DNA of 64,000 bases from JAAXHF01 sp965242605 (GCA_965242605.1 CBDESS010000001.1:310001-374000), one strand, 5' to 3'; positions 52,229 through 60,935 are shown, numbered from the stretch's first letter. Numbers and translations are program-made. The notes: generated by a model from the sequence alone, not told the origin.

Positions 52229-53431
52229 CTAAGGAGTGAACGTGTCGCCTTTCTCTCGACCGGATGACACATTCACTCCTCTCCTCGTGCCAAGCACGGC
52301 GCGCATCACGGCGTCGTGCAAGCGCGGGCGGAAAGAGCGGATAGCCGTATTGTTGCGGCTGGGATGAACCCGGTTGGTGAGGAGGATGACATGGACTTGG
52401 CGTTCCAGGTCGATCCAGACCGAGGTTCCGGTGAACCCCAGGTGGCCGACCGAGTGGGCTGAGAACAGCGCGCCGGCGCTTGAGCCCTGGGCCGAGCGCG
52501 TATCCCAGCCGAGCGCCCAGCTTGAGCCGGGTACTTGACCGTCGCGCGTCCAGCACTCGCGGAGCAGCCCAGCCGGCAGAAAAGCGTGCCGGCTATGGTA
52601 ACAGTCCACGAGGCGGCTGACCACACGGTCCACATCGTCCAGGCTGGAAAACAGCCCGGCGTGGCCGGCTACCCCGCCCACGGCGTAGGCGTTCTCGTCG
52701 TGGACCTGGCCGCAGACCACCCGCCCGCGCCACGGACAGCGCTCGGTGGCGGCAAAGTCGTGCAGCGAGGAAGAATCGTCTCGCCAACCGACCGATCTGA
52801 CGAGACGATTCTTCCTTACAGCCTGGCCGGGCGTGTCCAGGTTCACGAAGGTCGTGGCGCGCAGCCCCAGGGGAGCAAAAATATGCTGCCGGCAGTAGAC
52901 GTCAAGGGCTTGTCCGCTCAGCCGCTCAACAAGGGCACCGAGCAGTATAAAGCCGAGGTCGCTGTACACCGCCCGCTGGCCGGGCGCGGCGGCGAGCGGT
53001 TCGCGCCCAATTTGGGCGTAGACCCACTCGCGGGAAGCGCGGCCGGCTTGGTCTGGGCCGCTGAGCGCCTCAAAATATGGACGCCAAGCCGGCAGACCAG
53101 AGGTGTGGCTCAAGAGATGGCGGACTGTGACCCGGGCTTTTTCCCGGCCCTGAAAATCGGGCAGAAAGCGGCTGACCGGGTCGTCAAAGGCTAGCTTGTG
53201 GTGGGCGATGAAGCGGCAGATGGCCAGGCTTGTCGCCAGCGGCTTGGTGAGCGAGGCGAGATCAAACAGGGTCTCGGCGGTCAGCGGAGCAGGCTGCGGC
53301 TCAAGACGCCGAAACCCGACCGCCCGACGATAGACGACCGCGCCGGCCCGCCTGACCAGGAGCGCGCCGCCGGGGAAGACGCCCTGCTTGGTCGCACACG
53401 CGAGCAGACGGTCAATCGGGGAAAAGTCCAT
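52229..53431 (-). CDS. Beta-lactamase-family serine hydrolase carrying two palindromic insertions
   Basis: The 400-residue protein is of the class C/EstB type: SLTKPLAT is the S-x-x-K nucleophile motif, YSDLGFILLG the Y-x-N/S-equivalent, and HSVGHLGFTGTSVW the C-terminal KTG-equivalent region; the substrate could be a peptide or ester. ATG 53431 is chosen as the start. Element 52768-52816 lies in frame, adding NRLVRSVGWRDDSSSL between normal family sequence and HDFAATERCPWRGRVV. Element 52232-52280 supplies the last residues (GVNVSSGREKGDTFTP) and abuts the TAG stop, so the native C-terminus has been replaced. Confidence 0.88.
   Translation of the reverse strand: MDFSPIDRLLACATKQGVFPGGALLVRRAGAVVYRRAVGFRRLEPQPAPLTAETLFDLASLTKPLATSLAICRFIAHHKLAFDDPVSRFLPDFQGREKARVTVRHLLSHTSGLPAWRPYFEALSGPDQAGRASREWVYAQIGREPLAAAPGQRAVYSDLGFILLGALVERLSGQALDVYCRQHIFAPLGLRATTFVNLDTPGQAVRKNRLVRSVGWRDDSSSLHDFAATERCPWRGRVVCGQVHDENAYAVGGVAGHAGLFSSLDDVDRVVSRLVDCYHSRHAFLPAGLLRECWTRDGQVPGSSWALGWDTRSAQGSSAGALFSAHSVGHLGFTGTSVWIDLERQVHVILLTNRVHPSRNNTAIRSFRPRLHDAVMRAVLGTRRGVNVSSGREKGDTFTP
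52232..52280. repeat. Palindromic repeat element, subfamily 2 (copy A)
   Basis: A 49-nt element with 15-nt arms AGGAGTGAACGTGTC (52232-52246) and GACACATTCACTCCT (52266-52280), one wobble mismatch. It differs from copy B (57927-57975) at a single base. It overlaps the 3' end of the serine hydrolase gene and lies 20 nt from the mpl start. Confidence 0.9.
52768..52816. repeat. Palindromic repeat element, subfamily 1 (copy 2)
   Basis: A 49-nt element with perfect 16-nt arms AGGAAGAATCGTCTCG (52768-52783) and its complement (52801-52816) around a 17-nt centre. The centre ends in GATCTGA as in the copy at 3270-3316. It is inside the serine hydrolase coding sequence and keeps the frame open. Confidence 0.88.
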
Positions 53432-53585
53432 CTTCGGTGTAGCCTGCCTCAGCGCCCGCCTCAAGCATCGCCAAGACCTTAGTCAGGAGCGCGTTGTAGC
53501 GCGTTTCAACCGTGTGTCCGGTGTTGCTGACACGGCTCTTAGCGACCTTATCGGCCAGGTCAAGCAGGCGTCGCCGGTAGGTCAA
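53412..53585 (-). CDS. Possible small protein or fragment upstream of the serine hydrolase
   Basis: A 57-codon minus frame from TTG 53585, reading LTYRRRLLDLADKVAKSRVS then ETRYNALLTKVLAMLEAGAE, overlaps the serine hydrolase start by 20 bp. The composition looks protein-like and helical, but there is an in-frame stop just upstream and no strong ribosome site, so it may be the end of a truncated gene. The family is not recognised. Confidence 0.3.
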   Translation of the reverse strand: MTYRRRLLDLADKVAKSRVSNTGHTVETRYNALLTKVLAMLEAGAEAGYTEDGLFPD

Positions 53586-53614
53586 CGGCTAGGGCTTCAG
53601 CTGTCGGTCACGGG

Positions 53615-54229
53615 TCAGGCGTTGGCACGATTCTTGTTCCATGTCTCGGCCTCGTACTTGCTGAGTTCATCGCACACCGCACGCGCACGCGCAATCTTCC
53701 GGTCTACCCGGTCTGCCCATTTCCGCTCCGCTTCTGTCTCCCCCTCAATCCCCATCTCCGATTCCGACCGTACTGGCGGCGGGTCCCTGCGCAGTATCCG
53801 CTCGGCCATCCTCTCGAACTTCCGCTCAACCGGCGTCTCCGGCTTCGGCGGGGGAGGTGGCGGGGCCTGCTCTTCTTCGGGGTCACGCACCTTCTTCATG
53901 GCAGCATCGTACAACTTGCCAAGCTCGCTCTTCGCATAGGTTTTGGCAAGAGTAGCCCAGGGCTTTACCCCTGCCAGCTTGTCAATCTCTTCATGCACCA
54001 TCTGCTCCCGCCGTGCTGCCTCAAGCCGCTCTGCCGCCTTCATCCGTGCCGCTTGTCGCTCGTCGGCTTCCCGCTCCTCCGGTGTGGGGTTGATGTTTCT
54101 GCGAACCATCTCGCCGAGTTCGCCATTCAGCATAATGTCCTTCTTGGGGTCGGTTGTCCGCCAGAACAACCACAACAGCCCACCAACTCCCCCCACACAT
54201 ATAAGCAATGTTGCTTCTGCTTCGTTCAT
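53615..54229 (-). CDS. Membrane-anchored coiled-coil protein of unknown function
   Basis: The 204-residue protein starts behind AGGGACG. Residues ~6-24 (ATLLICVGGVGGLLWLFW) form one N-terminal membrane span. The rest is highly charged and helical (EEREADERQAARMKAAERLE) with a proline block PPPPPPKPETP near residue 127, an anchored coiled coil with a flexible hinge. No family is recognised. Confidence 0.65.
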   Translation of the reverse strand: MNEAEATLLICVGGVGGLLWLFWRTTDPKKDIMLNGELGEMVRRNINPTPEEREADERQAARMKAAERLEAARREQMVHEEIDKLAGVKPWATLAKTYAKSELGKLYDAAMKKVRDPEEEQAPPPPPPKPETPVERKFERMAERILRRDPPPVRSESEMGIEGETEAERKWADRVDRKIARARAVCDELSKYEAETWNKNRANA

Positions 54230-54303
54230 CTTTCGTCCCTCCTTCGTAGGTCCTCTAACTCCCCTTCTTCGGTTCTAATATAACCCCATATGCCCTCAGG
54301 CCG

Positions 54304-55215
54304 TTAGACCACCGCCGGTTCCAAAAAGCGCAACTCCTGCCGCTCCGTATCGAGGCGAACCCGGGTGCCGAGCGGCAGGGCGAAGTTCTCTCCTCCATGC
54401 CCGGCCGGCAGCCCGAACCCGACCGGATAGGCGGAGTCGGCAAAGATATCCTCAATAACGGCCAGCAGTGGGCCAAGCTCGCCCTGCTCTTCCCAGCAGC
54501 GGCTCATCTGGCCGAAGATCACGCCGGCCAGCCCCTCAAGTTTGCCGGCCTGTTTGAGTTGGGTCAGCATCCGGTCTACCCGATATGGTCGCTCGCCCAC
54601 ATCCTCAAGAAACAGCACGCACGCGCGGGTATCGACCGCAAACGGCGTGCCCAGCGTTGCCGTCAGGACGGACAGACAGCCGCCGAGCAGCCGCCCTTCG
54701 GCCACGCCCGGGCGGACAAGCGTGGGGAAGGACAGGTGCGCCTGGCCGGTCCCGTGGCTGAGCAGGCCCAGCAGATGGGACCGGGAGCCGGCCGACAACC
54801 CGGTGGCAAACTCGCCGGCCACCAGGGGGCCATGAAAGCACACAAAACCCGCCCGTTGGACAAGGGCATTCAGAAGCAGGGTGACATCGCTATAGCCGAG
54901 AAAAATCTTTGGCCGCTCAGCCAGACGCCGAAAATCGAGCCGGGGCAACAATCGTCCGCTGCCATAGCCGGCACGCGAACACAAGATCGCCCCGACCGTG
55001 GGGTCGCCAAACATCTCAGACAGATCTTGGGCGCGCTCGGCATCTGTCCCGGCCAGGAAGCGGTGGCGGGCCAGGACGTGCTGGCCGCAGCGGACGACAA
55101 ACCCCAGCTCTTCCAAGGCGTGGCAGCCGCGGCGGAGCCGTTCCGCGTCTACCCCTGTGGCCGGAGAAATGACCCCGATACAATCACCGGGCCGCAGCCG
55201 GGGAGGTTTGTTCAC
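54304..55215 (-). CDS. ldcA: LD-carboxypeptidase (muramoyltetrapeptide carboxypeptidase, S66)
   Basis: The 303-residue cytoplasmic serine peptidase trims the terminal D-Ala from recycled tetrapeptides. The nucleophile region is FLGYSDVTLLLNAL, the Glu is in LFLEDVGERPYRVDRML and the His in GLPAGHGGENFALPLG, giving the S66 Ser-Glu-His triad. SPATGVDAERL at the N-terminus is typical. It fits with Mpl in murein recycling. Confidence 0.94.
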   Translation of the reverse strand: MNKPPRLRPGDCIGVISPATGVDAERLRRGCHALEELGFVVRCGQHVLARHRFLAGTDAERAQDLSEMFGDPTVGAILCSRAGYGSGRLLPRLDFRRLAERPKIFLGYSDVTLLLNALVQRAGFVCFHGPLVAGEFATGLSAGSRSHLLGLLSHGTGQAHLSFPTLVRPGVAEGRLLGGCLSVLTATLGTPFAVDTRACVLFLEDVGERPYRVDRMLTQLKQAGKLEGLAGVIFGQMSRCWEEQGELGPLLAVIEDIFADSAYPVGFGLPAGHGGENFALPLGTRVRLDTERQELRFLEPAVV

Positions 55216-55226
55216 GGTGGGCAGGC

Positions 55227-57023
55227 CTAATCAAAGCCACGCGCGTCTTCTGCTTGCAGGCGGGCGACAAACTGCTCAACGGCCAGCACCTCGTTCTTGC
55301 GCGACGCTCTTGTGCGCACCGACACGGTGTCGTTGTCGGCTTCTTTGCCGCCGATGATCAGCAGGTAGGGGATGCGGTAGGGGTGGGCCTTATGAATTTT
55401 GGCCGACAGCGGCTCAGAGCTAGTGTCCAGGCCAGCCCGCAAACCGCGCGCCAGCAAGCGCTGGCACACCCCGTCACCGTAGTCCTGGAAGCGGTCGCTG
55501 ACCGGCAGGACCCTAGCCTGTTCGGGGGCCAGCCAGACCGGGAAGTGGCCGGCGCAATTTTCGATCAGCAGGGCCATGAAGCGCTCAATCGCGCCATAGA
55601 TGGCCGAGTGGATGACGACCGGCGTTTGCAGTGAGCCGTCGGCGGCGGCGTATTTCAGGTCAAAGCGCTGTGGCATCTGGAAATCGACCTGGGTCGTGGC
55701 CAGTTGCCATGCCCGGCCCAGCGTATCTTTTACGTCGATGTCGATCTTCGGCCCGTAGAAAGCCCCCCCGCCCCTATCGACCTGATAGGGAATGTTCTTG
55801 TCTTCCAAGAGGGCGTGGAGGGTGGTTTCCGCGGCGTCCCACAGGCTCTGGTCGCCCATGAAGTTGGCCGGCCGGGTGGAGAGTTTGCAGGAATACTCCA
55901 AGTCAAAGGCCGAATACACCCGGCCCACCATGCTGAGCAGCCGTTCAATCTCGGCTGGGACCTGTTCCTTAGCGACAAAGATATGCGTATCGTCCTGATG
56001 AAACATGCGCAGACGGGCCAAGCCGGCCAGGGTGCCGGATAGCTCGTTGCGGTGTAAGGCGCTCTCGTCATGGATGCGCAAGGGGAGGTCGCGGTAGCTC
56101 TTGGTCTTCATCTTGAAGATGCTCATATGGACCGGGCAGTTCATCGGCTTCAGCCCGTAGGCACCGCCCTCCTGGTCAATCAGGAACATGTTGTCTTTGA
56201 ACTTCTCCCAGTGCCCAGAGGTCTCCCATAAGCTCTGGTGGCACAGCACCGGACCCCGTACCTCTTGATAGCCCTCGTCCTTGAGCAGCTTGCCCATGCG
56301 GTCTTGCAGGAGCTTGTAGACGGTCAGGCCGTTGGGCAGCAGGACCGGAGAGCCGGGGCTGAAGGGAAACAGGGCAAACAGCTCCATGTCCTGACCGATT
56401 TTTCGGTGGTCGCGCTTCTCGGCCTCCTCAAGCCGATCGAGGTGCTCGTGCAACTCGTGGGCTGTCTGCCACACCGTGCCATAGATGCGCTGCATCTGGG
56501 CCTTGTTGGCGTCCCCGCGCCAGTAGGCACCGGAAATCTTGAGCAGCTTGAAGTGGGGCAGCTGGCCGGTCTGCTGGACGTGTGGACCGCGACACAGGTC
56601 AACAAAATCGCCCTGCTTATAGACCGAGCAGGTCTCAAGCCCGAGGTCGCGCATGATCTCCAGCTTGAAGGTCTGGCCGCGCTGGCCGAAATAGTCCTCG
56701 GCTTCCTGCCGGGACCAGTTCTCGTGCAGAAAGGGAAGGTCGGCTGCAATAGTCTCTCGCATCCGCTCTTCAATCCGCGCCAGGTCCTCGTCGGACAAAG
56801 GCTGGGGCGTTTCAATGTCGTAGTAGAAACCGTTTTCAACAGCCGGTCCGACCCCGAGCCGGCTGGCCGGAAATAGCTCCAGCACCGCCTGGGCCAGCAC
56901 ATGGGCGCAGGAGTGGCGTAAGCAGTGCAAAGCATAGTCCTGGTCGGTGGCAAAGTCTTTGCGCTCTAACTCGTGAGACTCGCTTGGGAGGCTCTGTGGA
57001 CTGTCGTTTTTTGCTTCGTTCAT
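55227..57023 (-). CDS. thrS: Threonyl-tRNA synthetase lacking the TGS domain (ThrS)
   Basis: This ~598-residue class II synthetase starts at ATG 57023 (MNEAKNDSPQSLPSESHELE). The editing domain begins almost at once (LRHSCAHVLAQAVLELFP), so the N-terminal TGS domain of typical ThrS is absent. The catalytic motifs are intact: KPMNCPVHMSIFK, RIHDESALHRNELSG, MFHQDDTHIFV and VVIHSAIYGAIERFMALLIE. The anticodon-binding domain ends the protein (IGGKEADNDTVSVRTR). Confidence 0.95.
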   Translation of the reverse strand: MNEAKNDSPQSLPSESHELERKDFATDQDYALHCLRHSCAHVLAQAVLELFPASRLGVGPAVENGFYYDIETPQPLSDEDLARIEERMRETIAADLPFLHENWSRQEAEDYFGQRGQTFKLEIMRDLGLETCSVYKQGDFVDLCRGPHVQQTGQLPHFKLLKISGAYWRGDANKAQMQRIYGTVWQTAHELHEHLDRLEEAEKRDHRKIGQDMELFALFPFSPGSPVLLPNGLTVYKLLQDRMGKLLKDEGYQEVRGPVLCHQSLWETSGHWEKFKDNMFLIDQEGGAYGLKPMNCPVHMSIFKMKTKSYRDLPLRIHDESALHRNELSGTLAGLARLRMFHQDDTHIFVAKEQVPAEIERLLSMVGRVYSAFDLEYSCKLSTRPANFMGDQSLWDAAETTLHALLEDKNIPYQVDRGGGAFYGPKIDIDVKDTLGRAWQLATTQVDFQMPQRFDLKYAAADGSLQTPVVIHSAIYGAIERFMALLIENCAGHFPVWLAPEQARVLPVSDRFQDYGDGVCQRLLARGLRAGLDTSSEPLSAKIHKAHPYRIPYLLIIGGKEADNDTVSVRTRASRKNEVLAVEQFVARLQAEDARGFD

Positions 57024-57126
57024 GGGCGTGTGTCGTCGTTGTGGCAGGGTGTGACCGGTCGGTCTGGTCATCCTATGTGAGAAAAAGCGGACGATCAAGA
57101 TAAAGACAGACCCCCAAGACCGGGCC

Positions 57127-58257
57127 TTAGAAGAGCACACTGAACCCCTCGCGCTCCTGGCGGCGCTGCTCGGTCAGAAACCCGCGGGCACCCGCATACA
57201 CCCCAGCCGGGTAGAAGAGATAGCCCTCAACATAGGCCCCAGGGGTCAGCGTCTGGTTGGCCAGGGGCGGTTGGGGCAGGGCGTGCTCGGACGGGCTGGC
57301 CGGCTTCACCCGCCGGCCTGAATCGGCCAGCAGAACGATATTGTCGGTCTCCAGCAGATAGACGTCGGTGGTGGAGTTGAAAACCGTAATGCGGGCGGCG
57401 AGCAGCCCGGCCGGCATATCGCCAAACTGGCGTGTCATATCTGCCGGGAGCAAGGGCACGATGCCAATCTGCACCTGGTCCAGGTTGGCGACCTGGGATT
57501 GATGGTGGGGAGACTGACGGTAGGCAAACTCGTCCACCACCGCTTGGAACATGGTGGCAAACCCGCTCTGGAAGTCCGAAAAGGCGTCGTAGAAGCCAGA
57601 GCCGGCGGCCATCAGGGGGCTCTCAGAGCTGGTATCAATGATGACCCGGTTGCGCTCTACCTCGCAGGCGATGGTCAGGTCGAGCGGCTCCTGCTCGGGC
57701 TTCTCGGCCCGAATCCGGCCGACTCCGCCCAGGGCCGCCGGCTGATAGGTCGTCACCGCATAGCCGGCCTTTTCAACGGCTTTGCGCATGATGCGGTTGG
57801 CCTGCTCACACGGCGGAATAGCAGCCCGAGGAGCGAGATGGACGCCGTCGGCAGTGCAGGAAATCTTGACCGACACGGGCTCGGTCTCTCCCCAGAAGCC
57901 CAGGCGCTGGGCGGTGATTGTGCTCAAGGAGTGAACGTGTCGCCTTTCTCTCGACCGGATGACACGTTCACTCCTCCCGATATCGGTATCGGCTGGCGGG
58001 GGCGTGTCGGCCACCTTGTAGTACAGCCGTTCAAGCGCTCGGCGGGTGATCCGGTGCGCCTCTTCGCAACTCATGTGTGGTTCGCTGATATCGTACTGCG
58101 TGGTCTGCTCTACCCGCTGGCGGGCTTCCTCACGGCCCGGTTCGGGGGCGGCGGCCTGTGTGGTCGGTTCGGCCCGCTGTGCCATGTCCTGGCCACAGCC
58201 GCCGACCGCCACGATGACACCGATACTGCACAGCAGGTTTCGGCCCGCTCTCTGCAT
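57127..58257 (-). CDS. Lipoprotein of unknown function with an in-frame palindromic insertion
   Basis: The 376-residue protein has lipobox VAVGGC near residue 20. It contains two related stretches, each with a Cys followed by a helix (MSCEEAHRITRRALERLYYK and PPCEQANRIMRKAVEKAGYA), suggesting an internal duplication. The 49-nt element 57927-57975 lies in frame, adding RSERVIRSRERRHVHSL between the first unit and STITAQRLGFWGE; the added segment is strongly basic. The function is unknown. Confidence 0.75.
   Translation of the reverse strand: MQRAGRNLLCSIGVIVAVGGCGQDMAQRAEPTTQAAAPEPGREEARQRVEQTTQYDISEPHMSCEEAHRITRRALERLYYKVADTPPPADTDIGRSERVIRSRERRHVHSLSTITAQRLGFWGETEPVSVKISCTADGVHLAPRAAIPPCEQANRIMRKAVEKAGYAVTTYQPAALGGVGRIRAEKPEQEPLDLTIACEVERNRVIIDTSSESPLMAAGSGFYDAFSDFQSGFATMFQAVVDEFAYRQSPHHQSQVANLDQVQIGIVPLLPADMTRQFGDMPAGLLAARITVFNSTTDVYLLETDNIVLLADSGRRVKPASPSEHALPQPPLANQTLTPGAYVEGYLFYPAGVYAGARGFLTEQRRQEREGFSVLF
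57927..57975. repeat. Palindromic repeat element, subfamily 2 (copy B)
   Basis: A 49-nt perfect palindrome with arms AGGAGTGAACGTGTC (57927-57941) and GACACGTTCACTCCT (57961-57975). The 19-nt centre GCCTTTCTCTCGACCGGAT is identical to copy A. It sits inside the lipoprotein gene and is translated in a different frame from copy A. Confidence 0.92.
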
Positions 58258-58374
58258 TGGCTCCCCCCTTTTCTACCTGTCCGGCGTGCGACCTGCCCTG
58301 CTCATAGCAGGAAGTGGCCCGGAAAAGAAAGCCGGGGCGGCAATTGACGTGAGCGCAGGAATGATTATTCAAAG

Positions 58375-58423
58375 AGGAGTGAACGTGCCATCCGGTCGAG
58401 AGGAAGGCCGCACATTCACTCCT
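58375..58423. repeat. Palindromic repeat element, subfamily 2 (copy C, inverted)
   Basis: A 49-nt element matching copy A in reverse orientation at 43 of 49 positions; the arms are AGGAGTGAACGTGCC and GCACATTCACTCCT-like. It lies in the 195-nt gap between the lipoprotein gene and htpG, where it could also form a hairpin in the htpG leader. Confidence 0.88.
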
Positions 58424-58452
58424 CAAAGAAAAGGACACAGGAGGCAGACACC

Positions 58453-60405
58453 GTGGAAGCTCAGGCCGAAACCCATCGATTTGAGGCAGAAACCACCCAG
58501 CTCCTCAAGCTGATGATCCATTCGCTGTATACCGATAAGGAAATCTTCCTGCGTGAGCTCATCTCAAACGCCTCAGACGCCATTGACCGCCTGCGCTTCG
58601 AAGCCCTGACCAGGCCGGAGTTGGTGGCCGATAAGCATACGCCCGAGATTCGGCTTGAGGTGGAGAGCGACGCGCGCATCCTGACCATTCACGACAACGG
58701 CATTGGCATGAGCCGGGAGGAACTGATCGCCAACATCGGCACAATCGCCAGCTCCGGCACCCGCAGCCTGCTGGAGCAGGCCAGAGCCGAGGGACAGCCC
58801 AGCCAGGCCGTAGCCGAGATGATCGGACGCTTTGGGGTGGGCTTTTATTCGGCCTTCATGGTGGCTGACAGGGTTCGCCTGGTCACCCGCCGGGCAGGTG
58901 AGGAAAGCGCCACCGAGTGGGAGTCAAGCGGCGACGGAGCATATCGTCTCAGCCCAGCCCAGCGCCGGCAACACGGCACCTCGCTGCACCTGCATTTGAA
59001 ACCCGCCGACCCCGAAAACGGCCTGGAAGACTTCACCCAGCAGTGGACGCTCAGCAGCATCGTCAAACGGCACTCCGATTTTGTGTCCTACCCGATCAAA
59101 ATGCAGCAGGAGCGCCACGAGTCTGAACGCGACGCCGACGGCACGCTCAAAGAGGGCGGGGAGACGCACGTCGTTCTTGAGGATACGACCCTCAATTCCA
59201 TGAAGCCGATCTGGACCCGGCCCCAGGCAGAGGTGAGCGAGGAAGAGTATGCGGAGTTCTACACCCATATCGCCCACGACTGGAAGCCGCCGCTGAAGAC
59301 GCTGGCCTTCCGGGCTGAGGGGCGTTTTGAGTTCCAGGCGGTGGTGTTTGTGCCGTCCCAGGCACCGTTTGATCTGTACTACCACACCGCCCCGTTCGGC
59401 CTCCAGCTCTACGCCCAACGGGTAATGATTATGGAGCGCTGTGAGGACGTGCTGCCGCGCTATTTGCGCTTCCTCAAAGGCGTGGTTGACTCGGCCGACC
59501 TGCCGCTCAATATCTCGCGCCAGCGGCTTCAGCAGGACCGGCATATCGGTCAAATCCGCCAGTGGCTGAGTAAACGGATTCTTGACGCGCTGAGCGGCCT
59601 GGCCGACAACGACGGCGAGACATTTGCCAAGGTGTGGGAGCAGTTTGGCCGCACGCTCAAAGAGGGCGTGAGTTCGGACTTTGAAAACAAGGACCGCCTG
59701 GTGCCGCTGTTGCGGTTTGCGTCTTCGCGCGAGCCAGACACACTGACCAGCCTCAAGGACTATGTTGAGCGTATGCCAGGCGAGCAAACCGACATCTACT
59801 ATCTGACCGGCGAGTCGCGCCGCAGCGTTGAAAACTCGCCCCACCTTGAAGCCTTCAAAGACAAGGGCTATGAGGTGCTGTACTTGCTTGAGCCGGTGGA
59901 CGAGTTTGTCGTCCAGGCCGTGACCGAGTTCGAAGGGAAAAAGTTGCGGTCGGTCGGCAAGGGCACGGTCCAGTTGGGGAGCGAAACCGAGAAGCAAGAG
60001 GCCGAGCAAGCCCTCAAAGAGCAGGCCCAGGACTATGCCGGGCTGCTGGAGACGCTCCAGAAGAGGCTCGATGAACACGTCAAGGAAGTCCGCCTGTCGA
60101 CCCGCCTGACCACCTCGCCGGTGTGCCTGGTCGGGGCTGAAGACGACCATAGCCCGCAGATTGAGCGGCTGTTAGCCCAGACGCAGACCGAGCTGCCCAA
60201 ACAAAAGCGGATCATGGAGCTGAACCCCACCCATCCGATCCTGACCAGGCTCCACGCGCGCTACCAGAACGACAGTCAGGATGCCGCACTCGACGCCTAT
60301 GCCCAACTGTTGTTTGGCTATGGCCTGTTGGCCGAGGGCTCGGAACTGCCCGACCCTGTGGCCTTCAACCGGCGCATTGCGGAGCTGATGGTCCGGGGTT
60401 TATAG
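58453..60405 (+). CDS. htpG: Chaperone HtpG (Hsp90)
   Basis: The 650-residue Hsp90 starts at GTG 58453, 8 nt after AGGAGG. The GHKL ATP site is LRELISNASDAIDRLRF, DNGIGMSREEL and GRFGVGFYSAFMVAD; the middle domain follows with LPLNISRQRLQQDRHIGQI, the catalytic Arg region. The C-terminal dimerisation domain is present. A palindromic repeat lies 30 nt before the start. Confidence 0.97.
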   Translation: MEAQAETHRFEAETTQLLKLMIHSLYTDKEIFLRELISNASDAIDRLRFEALTRPELVADKHTPEIRLEVESDARILTIHDNGIGMSREELIANIGTIASSGTRSLLEQARAEGQPSQAVAEMIGRFGVGFYSAFMVADRVRLVTRRAGEESATEWESSGDGAYRLSPAQRRQHGTSLHLHLKPADPENGLEDFTQQWTLSSIVKRHSDFVSYPIKMQQERHESERDADGTLKEGGETHVVLEDTTLNSMKPIWTRPQAEVSEEEYAEFYTHIAHDWKPPLKTLAFRAEGRFEFQAVVFVPSQAPFDLYYHTAPFGLQLYAQRVMIMERCEDVLPRYLRFLKGVVDSADLPLNISRQRLQQDRHIGQIRQWLSKRILDALSGLADNDGETFAKVWEQFGRTLKEGVSSDFENKDRLVPLLRFASSREPDTLTSLKDYVERMPGEQTDIYYLTGESRRSVENSPHLEAFKDKGYEVLYLLEPVDEFVVQAVTEFEGKKLRSVGKGTVQLGSETEKQEAEQALKEQAQDYAGLLETLQKRLDEHVKEVRLSTRLTTSPVCLVGAEDDHSPQIERLLAQTQTELPKQKRIMELNPTHPILTRLHARYQNDSQDAALDAYAQLLFGYGLLAEGSELPDPVAFNRRIAELMVRGL

Positions 60406-60415
60406 GGGCCGGGCG

Positions 60416-60907
60416 GTGCGATTTCGGGTTGGTCACGGCGCAGATATCCACCGGCTCCGGCCGGGCCGTAAACTTGTGCTGGGCGGCGTCCATATTCCCT
60501 GGGACAAGGGGCTGATCGGCCACTCGGACGCCGACGTGGTGTGTCACGCGTTGAGCAACGCCCTGTTGGGCGCGATTGGGGCGGGTGATATCGGCCAGCA
60601 TTTTCCCGACGCTGACCCGCAGTACAGCGGGGCATTGAGCCTCGGGCTGCTGCGCGGCGTCGTGGCGATGGTGAAAGCACGCGGCTTTCGTCTGGGCAAC
60701 GCCGATATTACGGTTTTTGCCGAGCGGCCCAAGCTGGCGGCGTATCGGCAGGCGATGCAGGAGCGGCTGGCAGCGGTTCTTGAAGCCGAACCGGCGGCGG
60801 TCAATATCAAAGCCACGACGGGCGAAAAAATGGGCTATATTGGCCGTGAGGAGGGCATGATGGCCGAAGCGATCGTGCTGCTGGAGTCGGATCTTACAGA
60901 AGCATGA
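60416..60907 (+). CDS. ispF: 2-C-methyl-D-erythritol 2,4-cyclodiphosphate synthase (IspF)
   Basis: The 163-residue enzyme of the MEP isoprenoid pathway starts at GTG 60416, 10 nt after htpG. The metal ligands are GHGADIHRL (Asp and His) and IGHSDADVVCHAL; the C-terminal NIKATTGEKMGYIGREEGM is the family signature. No ispD is adjacent. Confidence 0.96.
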   Translation: MRFRVGHGADIHRLRPGRKLVLGGVHIPWDKGLIGHSDADVVCHALSNALLGAIGAGDIGQHFPDADPQYSGALSLGLLRGVVAMVKARGFRLGNADITVFAERPKLAAYRQAMQERLAAVLEAEPAAVNIKATTGEKMGYIGREEGMMAEAIVLLESDLTEA

Positions 60908-60935
60908 AGAAATTTCAGCGAGGACGAGATGTCTT

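Noticed and set aside
58924..60150. 408-codon minus-strand open frame
   Set aside because: Shadow of htpG on the opposite strand.
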